Source: an uncultured Clostridia bacterium (GTDB lineage Bacteria; Bacillota; Clostridia; TANB77; CAG-508). Taken from it: a stretch of 38,151 nucleotides of DNA. Below, piece after piece: positions 16,609-26,800 of this stretch. A program made the translations under genes and the position numbers. A model generated the notes under the pieces. That model did no database searches and was not told where the DNA came from. It was given only the letters and a program-made list of their open reading frames with translations. How positions within the stretch are numbered: position 1 is the first letter of the stretch; the number at the start of each line of letters is the position of its first letter. The stretch is from assembly GCA_948585895.1 (NCBI GenBank), contig CAPBNZ010000009.1, forward strand, positions 1 to 38,151. The letters are read 5' to 3'.

Positions 16609-17388
16609 ATGATAGATATACAAAAAGCGAAACACGAATTAAAAAAATATGTAGGCCAATATGATTTAGAAGATAAAAGAATCAAATTAAAGTTAGCTCA
16701 TATTCAAAGAACCGCTAGTATAGCAAAGGAAATTGCAAAAAAACTGAATCTAAAGGAAGAAGAAGTGAAATTAGCAGAATTAATAGGTTTATTGCATGAT
16801 ATAGGAAGATTTGAGCAAGTAAAGAGATATGGTACTTTTATAGATAAGAACAGTATCAATCACGGAGAATTAGGAATACAAATACTATTTGAAGAAGGAA
16901 TCATTCGAAATTTTGTAGAAGATAGACAATATGATGAAATTATAAAAAAAGCCATATTAAATCACAATAAAGGTAAAAAAGATTTGTCTTTTTCCAATGA
17001 AAGAGAGGAATTACATTCTAAGATTATTAGAGATGCTGATAAAACAGACATTATTTATATTTTCACTTTTGAAGAAAAACAAGTAGTTTGGGAGAAGGCA
17101 GATTTTTCAAAAGAAAAAATGACAGATGAAATATACAGAGAATTCATAGAGGAAAAAGAAATTAAGTACCAAGAGAGAAGAACAGCAGTAGATTTATTAG
17201 TAAGTCATTTTTGTTTTATTTATGATTTTAACTATAATTATGGATTACAAATTATAAAACAAAAAAACTATATGAAAAAAATATACAACAGATTTAAGTT
17301 TGAAGATAAAAAAACAGAAGATAGAATGAAACATATTTATAAAAAGATAGAAGAATATCTAGAAAGTAAGAAGGAGACAAGTAAATGA
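16609..17388 (+). CDS. HD-domain phosphohydrolase, paralogue 1
   Basis: A 259-residue cytosolic protein with an HD metal-dependent phosphohydrolase domain. The metal ligands are visible as an N-terminal His (KLAHIQR, about 36), LLHDIGRFEQ (HD about 65-66), NHG (about 86-88) and DADK (about 144-147). The substrate is unknown; relatives act on nucleotides or cyclic dinucleotides, but no GYP or RelA-type signature is seen. The C-terminal third is Lys/Glu-rich. It overlaps the next gene by ATGA, so translation is probably coupled. The two neighbouring proteins align over their whole length and come from a tandem duplication. Confidence 0.82.
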   Translation: MIDIQKAKHELKKYVGQYDLEDKRIKLKLAHIQRTASIAKEIAKKLNLKEEEVKLAELIGLLHDIGRFEQVKRYGTFIDKNSINHGELGIQILFEEGIIRNFVEDRQYDEIIKKAILNHNKGKKDLSFSNEREELHSKIIRDADKTDIIYIFTFEEKQVVWEKADFSKEKMTDEIYREFIEEKEIKYQERRTAVDLLVSHFCFIYDFNYNYGLQIIKQKNYMKKIYNRFKFEDKKTEDRMKHIYKKIEEYLESKKETSK

Positions 17389-18140
17389 TAGATATAGAAA
17401 AAGCCAAAAAAGAATTAGTAGACCATGTTTATAAGCTGGAAATAGAGAATCCAAGAGTAGAAATTAAAATAGGACATATTATGAGAGTGGAAGAAAATTG
17501 TAAAAATATAGCAATCGATTTAGGATTAGCGAAAGAACAAATACAATTAGCACAACTAATTGGTTTGCTTCATGATATAGGAAGATTTGAACAATATCAA
17601 ATATTAGAGAAAAATAAAAAATTTGATCATGGAGAAGCAGGAGTAGAAGTTTTAAAGAAAAATAATTATATTAGAGCATATATAGAAGAAAACAATTATG
17701 ATAATATTATCTATACCGCTATCTATGAACATAACAAATACCAGTTAACAGAAGGACTATCAAAAGAAAAACAACTATTTTCTAAAATCGTAAAAGATGC
17801 TGACAAAATGGATCTTTTGTATGAAGCAATTTATCTATACTGGCAGAATGAAGAAAGAATTCAAAAAGTAGAGGAAGGAAGGCTATCTGAGAAAATGTTG
17901 CAAAATTTTTATGAAGGTAAGTTAGCAGATAGTCGTAATAGAATCAGTGAGACAGATCAAATCTTAAGATTTGCGTCTTTTATCTATGATATTCACTTTT
18001 TATGTAATTTTAAAAAATTGAGAGAAAATAATTATATTAGTAAAATGATAGATCGATTTGATTATCAGTTACCAGAAACAAAAGCAGAAATGATGAGAGT
18101 TAAGGAAGTAGCAAATCAATATATTAATAGCAAATTTTAG
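17385..18140 (+). CDS. HD-domain phosphohydrolase, paralogue 2
   Basis: A 251-residue paralogue of the gene just upstream, beginning MIDIEKAKKELVDHVYKLEI and carrying KIGHIMR, LLHDIGRFEQ, DHGEAG and DADKMD with the same spacing, so all HD metal ligands are kept. Its start overlaps the upstream stop (ATGA). Both copies keep the active site, so they may have different substrates or form a heteromer; this is inference. The N-terminal halves are more alike than the C-terminal thirds. Confidence 0.82.
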   Translation: MIDIEKAKKELVDHVYKLEIENPRVEIKIGHIMRVEENCKNIAIDLGLAKEQIQLAQLIGLLHDIGRFEQYQILEKNKKFDHGEAGVEVLKKNNYIRAYIEENNYDNIIYTAIYEHNKYQLTEGLSKEKQLFSKIVKDADKMDLLYEAIYLYWQNEERIQKVEEGRLSEKMLQNFYEGKLADSRNRISETDQILRFASFIYDIHFLCNFKKLRENNYISKMIDRFDYQLPETKAEMMRVKEVANQYINSKF

Positions 18141-18158
18141 CAGAGTTTTTAATACCAG

Positions 18159-18225
18159 AGTATGTTGTCAACTTAAGGCGGTATATATAACATATTGTTT
18201 TATCTTTTTAGTGTCGATACATACT
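18159..18225 (+). repeat. Degenerate relative of the 11751 inverted repeat
   Basis: AGTATGT (18159-18165) and ACATACT (18219-18225) are perfect 7-bp inverted ends. Between them TCAACTTAAGG and CTTTTTAGTGTC resemble the arms of the 11751-11810 element, but internal pairing has decayed. The remaining 18226-18441 shows nothing I can name. Confidence 0.4.
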
Positions 18226-18441
18226 ATACAAGATACTAAAATAATGGTGGTGAGTAAACAACGAAAATACCATTAAAACTAATTAAAAAGGTCAACATTT
18301 TTAAATATGCTGATTTATTATTTAGTTTCTTATATAGTGTTGCGAAGATAATATGAAATACACCAAGTAGACAGCATTGTGATGTAAGAGAAGGGATTCG
18401 TTAAATCGCAGCAGGATTATTTAGAAAGGAAAAGAAATTAA

Positions 18442-20412
18442 TTGGGAAAAAAATTATTAATAACAGAAAAGCCATCTGTAGCTATGGAATTTGCAAAAGC
18501 ATTAAGAATAACAACCAATCGAAAAAATGGATATCTGGAGTCGGAAAATTGGATTATTACATGGTGTGTAGGCCATTTGGTAACCATGAGTTATCCAGAA
18601 AAATATGATGAAAAATTAAAGTGGTGGAGACTAGATACTCTGCCCTTTATTCCAGAAGATTGGAAGTACGAGATAATTCCAGCGGTACAAAACCAATTTA
18701 ATATTGTAAAAGAATTAGTACAAAGAAAAGATATAGAAGAGATTTATAATGCTGGAGACTCAGGACGTGAAGGAGAATATATACAAAGACTAGTATTTAT
18801 GATGGCAAAACCAAATACAGATGCAAAAATGAAAAGAGTATGGATTGATTCTCAAACAGAAGAAGAGATAACAAGGGGAATTCGAGAAGCAAAAGATTTA
18901 TCTGAATATGATAGTTTGTCAGATAGTGCTTATTTAAGAGCAAAAGAAGATTATCTAATTGGTATTAATTTTTCTAGACTATTATCTATTATTTATGGAA
19001 GACAGTTAGCAAAAGAGATTAAAGAGGATAGAGCGTCCATATCAGTTGGAAGAGTTATGACATGCGTATTAGGAATGATTGTTGAAAGAGAAAGAGAAAT
19101 CAGAAATTTTGTAAAAACAAAATATTACAAAATTTTAGGAGAGTTTGGAGAGGAACAGGCATCATTTAAGGCAGAATGGAAAGTTAATGAGAAGTCTAAA
19201 ATGCACGAGTCTGTCAAATTATATAATGAAACAGGTTTTAAAAAAGAACAAGATGCCAAAGACTTTATAACAAGTCTAGTCGGAAAACAGGCAGTTATAA
19301 CAGAACTAAAAAAATCTAAGCAAAAAGAAAATCCACCACTTTTATTTAATTTAGCAGAAATTCAGAATCAATGCACAAAAAGATTTAAAATTAAGCCAGA
19401 TCAAACCTTAGAGATAATACAAAATTTATATGAAAAAAAATTAGTAACTTATCCAAGGACAGATGCTAGAGTAATTTCTACAGCAGTTGCAAAAGAGATA
19501 AGCAAAAATTTAAATGGCATTGCAAGAGGACTTAAAGACGAAGAAATACAAGGCTATATAAAAAAAATGGTAGATGAGAAATATTCTACTAATTTGATAA
19601 AAACCAAATATGTTAATGACAGTAAAATTACAGACCATTATGCAATCATACCAACAGGTCAAGGCTATGAAAATTATAATCAATTGCCAGAATTACAAAA
19701 ACAAGTCTATAAAGTAATTGTAAAAAGATTTTTAGCTATCTTTTATCCGCCAGCTGAATATAATAAAATTCAAGCAACAGTCAATATAGAAAATGAAACA
19801 TTTTATTGTAGTGGAAAAGTTTGTATAAAGCAGGGATTTTTAGAAATACTTAAACCAAAATCCACACAAAAAGATAAAAATGTGGAAAATGACAATAAAA
19901 ATGGCGAAGATTCAGAAAAGAAAAAAGAAAAGCAAGAAGACAATAACTTAGAAATATTGAAAACATTAAAAAAAGGGCAAACCATAGAAGTTAAAAACTT
20001 TGAAATAAAAGATGCTGAAACTTCACCGCCAAGCCGATATAATTCTGGTTCCATTATTTTAGCAATGGAAAATGCAGGAAAACTAATTGAAGAAGAAGAA
20101 TTAAGAGAGCAAATTAAAGGAGCAGGAATTGGAACCAGTGCAACCAGGGCTGAAATTATGAAAAAGTTAGAAAAAATAAAATATATAGAAATCAATAACA
20201 AAACACAGGTTATTAATCCAACACAAAAAGGAGAGATAATCTATGATATTGTTAACCGTTCTATGCCAGATATGCTAAATCCAAAACTTACAGCTAGTTG
20301 GGAAAAGGGATTAGATATGGTAGCAAAAAAAGAAATCAGACCAGAAGAATTTATGACAAAATTAAAGACATATATTCATTCAAAATTTAATAAATTAATT
20401 GTTAAAATGTGA
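18442..20412 (+). CDS. topB: DNA topoisomerase III (type IA)
   Basis: Type IA topoisomerase that relaxes negative supercoils and decatenates DNA through single-strand passage. The 656 residues start with the TOPRIM strand KKLLITEKPSVA and the acidic site NAGDSGREGE (D106, E110; the second Asp is Gly, as is common in Firmicutes TopB). The catalytic tyrosine is in LVTYPRTDAR (Y337). A charged insertion rich in Lys/Glu/Asp (about 475-510) precedes SPPSRYNSGSII, and the usual GIGTSATRAEIM motif is present. No C-terminal zinc fingers. Start is TTG 18442 with AAAGGAAAAG upstream. TopB copies are common on integrative elements, but no conjugation, integrase or mobilisation genes are seen here, so it is probably the chromosomal enzyme. 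Confidence 0.92.
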   Translation: MGKKLLITEKPSVAMEFAKALRITTNRKNGYLESENWIITWCVGHLVTMSYPEKYDEKLKWWRLDTLPFIPEDWKYEIIPAVQNQFNIVKELVQRKDIEEIYNAGDSGREGEYIQRLVFMMAKPNTDAKMKRVWIDSQTEEEITRGIREAKDLSEYDSLSDSAYLRAKEDYLIGINFSRLLSIIYGRQLAKEIKEDRASISVGRVMTCVLGMIVEREREIRNFVKTKYYKILGEFGEEQASFKAEWKVNEKSKMHESVKLYNETGFKKEQDAKDFITSLVGKQAVITELKKSKQKENPPLLFNLAEIQNQCTKRFKIKPDQTLEIIQNLYEKKLVTYPRTDARVISTAVAKEISKNLNGIARGLKDEEIQGYIKKMVDEKYSTNLIKTKYVNDSKITDHYAIIPTGQGYENYNQLPELQKQVYKVIVKRFLAIFYPPAEYNKIQATVNIENETFYCSGKVCIKQGFLEILKPKSTQKDKNVENDNKNGEDSEKKKEKQEDNNLEILKTLKKGQTIEVKNFEIKDAETSPPSRYNSGSIILAMENAGKLIEEEELREQIKGAGIGTSATRAEIMKKLEKIKYIEINNKTQVINPTQKGEIIYDIVNRSMPDMLNPKLTASWEKGLDMVAKKEIRPEEFMTKLKTYIHSKFNKLIVKM

Positions 20413-20881
20413 TGAAAAATGCACTTCATTTTAGTCAAGTAATATTTTGATTTTAAATATGAAATGGGAGAAATAAACAAAGCCAATTCGATTTTTTCTC
20501 TATTTTCCTATTTGAAATTAGTATTCTTAACGAAAAAGGATGTAGCTTTCATCACATTTAATTCTTAAATTGAAACATCTAAGACCTGTCCCTTTTGTTT
20601 CATGCGTAAATAAAATAAGAAAATTAAATAAGAGAGAAATAAAAATGTAAACAAAAAGATAAATAAGAAGTCAAAATGAACTTTCCCTAAGAGAAAAACA
20701 GTCAAAATAGTTATCCTAAAACATATAAGATATTTCTGTGATTACCTTTTAAGTATATAATATAGTATACATACTAAAATATTGTTAATCTAAATAACAT
20801 GAATTAGGTTGATAGTAGTGAGAGTTATAAATTAAGAAATTAAAATTAGTAGTAGATGTTGAAAGGGTGGTCGCATTACAA
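20413..20881 (+). other. 469-nt intergenic region before the giant surface gene
   Basis: It holds one R1 repeat (20571-20602) and otherwise AT-rich sequence. TATAAT at 20756-20761 and GTATAC near 20766 are possible promoter elements, but no -35 box is convincing. No additional gene is supported. Confidence 0.4.
20571..20602 (-). repeat. Palindromic repeat R1, copy 5
   Basis: A 32-bp unit with ends TGAAACA and TGTTTCA and core AGACCTGTCCC, in the same orientation as copy 2 and close to it in sequence. It lies 158 nt after the topB stop, so it is the only copy here not fused to a coding end. Confidence 0.8.
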
Positions 20882-23800
20882 ATGAAAGAGAATATTGTAA
20901 AAAGGAAATGCATATGGATAATTGGAGTAGCAATTCTAATCGTGATAAGCTTATTAGGTATCACTATGCTAATCAAAAAGGCACATGATATTTCCAAGAA
21001 AGAGATAGCAAATAGGTGGAATGAAAGCGAAGAGATAATAGAGTCGGAAATAGAAAATGATATGATTGCTATTGAAGAAAAGGAAAAAAGTAATGCTCCA
21101 AGTATAGTAGAAGTAGAAAATTGGGAAGCTTTATCAGATGAAGAATTAAATAAAAGTCTTGAAAATTCTGATGGAAACGAAACAGGAGAATTCTTAGCAT
21201 CCTTAAATGAAGTGCAAACAGAAGAAGTATTATCCAAAAATACAATACTTTTGAAAGAATCATTTATATATGAGATGGAAGAAGCAGCATTAAATGGCGA
21301 TGAAGTCATGGCAAAAGAACCAGAAAAGATGAAATACTATGAAAAAGTATTAAAAGATTATAAAGAAGAGCAAGAAGAAAAAACAAAGACTGTAAGCAGT
21401 AGAGCAACTACTAATACAAATAAGAAAAATGGATGGTTCTTTATTACCCTTTTGGGAGATGGAAAGACAACTAAGATAAGGATTGATACGACACTTACAG
21501 AAGCTTATGCACCAAAAAAACAAGGAAAAGTTAAGAAAGTTACCATTACACCAGAAAGTAATAATCATAATGTAGCATTATCTAGTTATCATTCAGCTTT
21601 ACAGTTAGATGGTGGTAATTCTGGAACATATGGTGTATTTGCATGTAAATTATCTTATACAAAATCACCACATGTTTATGGAACAGAAGGTGCGGCTGTG
21701 GGTTTAGCTAATGACAGTATAGGAAGATTCAACTTTAGAGATTATCATAGAAATAATAGTTTACCAGATACATCCAATAATGGGGGACATTTATTAACAC
21801 CAGGAACACAAACATTAAGCATACAAATATTTACACCACATATGGGATTTAGACCTTCAAAGAAAGATGGCAGTTATGCACATGCCTCTAAAATTTTATT
21901 ATTTAGACCATATAAAAATAAATTAACAGTAAACCCAAATGGAGGAACATGGCAAGGAAGTGGAGCGATACAAGTTTTTGAAGAGAATGGAGGAGTAACA
22001 AAACAAATACCAAATCCAGTACCAGCAGTTGGGGTGAATGTAAATTTTAATGGAAATGGAGGAACAGCACAAAAAGAAAATATAAGAGCAACAAAGAGTT
22101 TCACAAATTGGAGTAAAACAGGAATAGGGGGAGGAACATTAAATGGAACTACCTATACTTATTGTGCAGGCACAAATGCACCAATAACGCCTATCACACA
22201 AAATGTATTAACGGCAAATTATAAAAACAATGCAATTCAATTGCCAAACGCAATAAGAGAAGATTATATGTTTCAGGGATGGTATACATCACCAACAGGA
22301 GGTAGTTTAGTAGGAAAAGCAGGAGAAAGCTATACACCATCTTCAGAAATAACCTTGTATGCACAATGGGAATCTACTAAGTATAACTTAACAGTAAACC
22401 CAAATGGAGGAGAATGGAAAGAAAATAGTAATCAGCAAACAATCACAATAGCATATAATAATACCATAGAAATACCAATACCAACAAAAAAAGGATCAAC
22501 TTTTGTTGGATGGACATTAATTGGGAATGGAAGTAGTATAACAAGCCTAACAGAAAATGCGACATTCACAATGGGGAATCAAAATGCAACATTAACAGCT
22601 AACTGGATAGTCAATAGAAGTACATTAGAAGTAAATCCAAATGGAGGAAAATGGAATGGCACATTTTCTCATACAATTTTTTCTAATCAAGAATACAATA
22701 CTAAAATTGATATACCAGAACCAACTTGGGAAACGCAATGGCAAATAACCTTTGATGGAAATGGAGGAACACCAGAAAAGGCTAATATGAGTACCAAAAA
22801 GCAATTTTCAAGATGGATTAAATCAACCAACTTTAATGGTAATTTAACAAACACGAATTATACATTTGGAGAAAAGAATGGAGCAACTGATATTATAACA
22901 GCACAATACAACAATCCAAAAATAAAGTTACCAAATGCAACCAAAGAAGGATATTTCTTTAAAGGATGGTATTCTTCACCAGATTCAGAGGCAGATAGAA
23001 TAGGATTAGCAGGTGAGGAATATGAAGTAACACAAACAACAACATTATATGCACAATGGGAAGCAAATCAAGTCCAAGGAATCAAAATATGGAATGATTT
23101 TGATAATGCAGAAGGAACTAGACCAGATAGCTATACATTACAGTTATATGCTAATGGAGAATATGTAAAACAAGAAACATTTAAAGGAGAAACGTGGTTA
23201 TTTAGTGACCTAGAAAAAAACACATCAGAAGTTATGTACACAGTAAAAGAGATAGAAGTTCCTGGATATGAAACAATATATGCAGGAAATAATGTGATAA
23301 TTAATCATTTAAAAACAAATGCTACTGTAAAAATAGTAAAAAAAGAGGAAGAATCAGAGAAATTATTGCAAAATGCACAATTTGAGATTTTTAAGGTAAA
23401 TGAAGATGAAACTTTAACGTCAACTAAAAACACAGTTACAACAGATGCAAAAGGAGAAGCCTATGTAAATTTGCCAATTGGAGAATATGCACTAAAAGAA
23501 ATAAAAGCTCCAGATGGATACATTTTATCAGATGAGACTTTTTATTTTAATATCGAGGATATAGAAGCAGGAAGTGTAGTCATTACCTATCAAAAAGAAT
23601 TAGGAAAAGTGGAAGGGATAGCTACCATTAAAGATATTGTATTCAATCAAGTTGAAGGAGGAAGTTATAAGGGAGGATATTTAGAAGTTGGACAAACCAA
23701 CCAAAGATATGCATATATTGCAGAATATAATCGCAATGGTGCTTTAGTAAATAAGAGTGAAATAACAGAGAAACTAGACAGTAGCTTTGAAAGTGTTGCA

Positions 23801-26800
23801 TGGAGTCAGAACGAATATAGTAATCGATATGCTGCCATCATGAATTTTAATAACGAAGGATATATCTATGAAGAAGGAGGAAACACGAATAAAATTTCTA
23901 ATAATAAATTAAGTGCTATTACATATACAAATAGTGGTTATAAAGTAGGAACAATAAATGGAGAAATTTATAATTATATGGGGTCTTATACTTCATCGCC
24001 AAAAATTTCTACCATAAGTAATACACAGATAAATTCAATAATTATGACGAGTGACTATGGATTTTTAGTGGGAGGAACTGCTACTAGTGATTGGGTCAAT
24101 ATCGATGGAAAAATTTCGATGAATAACCCAAATAAAAATAAAGGAATTGTTGTTAAATATAATAGTAGTGGAACGGTAGAGTGGGCGACATTTATTGAAG
24201 GTGCTGAAACAATAACCAATGTCTTAGAAACAAAGGATGGCGGATATCTTGTAGAGGGAAAATTTACAAATGGACAAGGAATTGTTAAATATAATTCAAA
24301 AATGAATGAGAATCAACAAGGAAATATTGAGTGGAAAAAGAACTTAAATATAAAATCTACACAGTTAGCGATACATGAGCTAGAACAAGATAACTATCAA
24401 ATAATAGATAAAACGAATGGAAAAGTTTATACACTAGATGCAAGAAGTGAGCTAAGATTATATTTAGAAAAGGAAAAAGACTTAGCAAGTTTTGAAGGAA
24501 CCATAACAGACATAAAAGTAGAAAATGATGGAAGTTATGTAGAAGTAGGAAAAAATACAAGAGGATACCCTTTTCTTGCTAAATATAATAGGAATGGAAC
24601 ATTACTTTGGGAACAAGAAATCAATCAGCCAAACAATACAATTGAAAGTGTAACGAAACTTGGTGAAATGTATGTTGCGATTGTAAATGTGAATACAAAC
24701 TCTTCATCCAATAATACGAATAATACATCAGGTAGTACATCAAAATGCTATAAGGCTTTCATTATTCAACCTGGGTTAGACATTGTAACAAGAGACTTAG
24801 GAACTACTATACTAGGAAGTTCAAGTAATAGCTATACATGTACATTGAAGGATAGAAGTGCTATCGTAGCATATAATGAAATAGCTAGAGATGCAAGGAC
24901 ATTTATAAAACATATATCTACAAGTGGTTCAGTAGATAAGGAATTATTTTTGGGTAGTTTGAGCATTAATGCTATATCAGAAACAAATGATGGGGGATTT
25001 ATTATAAGCAATGACACAAATGCAACAATTATTAAGTACAATAATGAGTTAGAAGAACAAAATAGAGTAACTTTTAGAAATTTAGCTACGATTCAAAGCC
25101 TATTAGGAACTAGTGATGGTGGATATTTAGTTTATGGATTAGATGTCAATCATGTTAAGAAACTAATAAAATATCGTAGTAATAACCAAATTGAATGGGA
25201 GAAAGGCTTAAGTTTAAACACAAGCAAAATAAATTTATCAGAAGTTTCAGAAAATCAATATAGAATCGTAGATGTAACAAATAAGAAGACATTTTTAATA
25301 GGAAAAAGTGTCTATGAACCACAAAAGAAATTGGTAAGAATAGAAGTTAAAAATAAAAGACAAAATACGATAGAAATAAGTGGGTCAAAAATATGGAATG
25401 ATGACAACAACAAAAAAAGAATTAGACCACAATCTTATACACTTGAGTTATATGCTAATGGAGAATATGTAACACAAGAAACATTTACCAAAGAGGAATG
25501 GAAATTTAGCAATATAGAAAAGTTTGATAATAAGGGAGAAGAAATCAATTATACAGTAAAAGAAAGAAAAACAATGGGATACACGCCTATCTATAATGGC
25601 AGTCAAATTATAAATACGATAGAAAATACACCAGGAATTGAAATTATCAAACAAAAGGCAAACACAGAAGAGCGATTAGCAAATGCGAAATTTGCTATTT
25701 ATAAAACAGAACAAGATAATGAAGCTGTTTTAGATAACAATGGAAATAGAGTTGGTCAATCAGAAGAGGTAAATGGAATAACCTATAGTCAAGTAGTAAC
25801 AACAAAGGAAGATGGAAAAATACAATTAGATTTACCAGATGGACAATATAAATTAATAGAAATACAGGCACCAGAGGGATATGAACTTTCAGAAAATGAA
25901 AAAGAAAGAACCTATTATTTTGAAGTAAGTTCTTATAAAATGGATAATCATAGTGAAACAGTTGATGCGGAAAATCTTATCAAAAAACAAAGCCTAGAAA
26001 TTGAAAATAAAAAGAAGATGCTACAAATAACAACAGAAGTAATAGGTGATATAGGGGGAGGAAGTATCTCTGGGCAAAATGAAACACCTTATGAAAAGGT
26101 AGAATATGGAAAAGATGCTAAAAAAACAATTGCTATAATGGCAACAGATGGTTATAAAATAAAAGGCATAAAAATACAAACCATAGACGAAAAAGGAGTA
26201 GTAGAAAAAGAAGAAGCACAAACCATAGAAGGAATAATAAAAGCATACCAACTAAATGAATTTACTAATCTAACAAAAAATATGAAAGTAATAGTAGAGT
26301 TTGAAAGATTACAAGGTCAGATAGTTGTACATTTTTGTGACAACACAACAAAAGAGCCAATAGCAGATGATTTTGTGAAATCAGGTTATGTAGGAGATAC
26401 GATACAAATACAAAGACCAAATGTACCTGCTAATTACGAAATTGTAAGGGAGGCACCACAAAATCAAGTAACCATAGAAGAAGGAAGAAAAGAATTAACC
26501 TATTATTATCAGTTAAAAATACCACAAATAGGTGATACAAAAGCAAGAAAAGAAGGGACGGCAGGTATAGCAAGTGAAGAAGAAGCAGTAAATTATGAAT
26601 TAACCTATCAAACAGCGGTAAATGATTATATAGGAAATGCAGAAATAACCTTAGTTGATTGGTTACCGTATCCAATTGATGTGGAACAATCCAACATAGA
26701 AAATGGAGAATATAATGAAGAAAATAAAACCATAACATGGAAAGAAACGATAAAAGATATTAATACTTTTGCAACGAATGAAGCAAAAGAAATTAGTATA

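Noticed and set aside
18442..20412. topB as a marker of an integrative conjugative element
   Set aside because: No integrase, relaxase, conjugation or attachment-site sequences are seen nearby.
20867..20881. GTG start for the giant gene at 20867
   Set aside because: It lies inside the AAAGGGTGG ribosome site, which is correctly spaced for ATG 20882.
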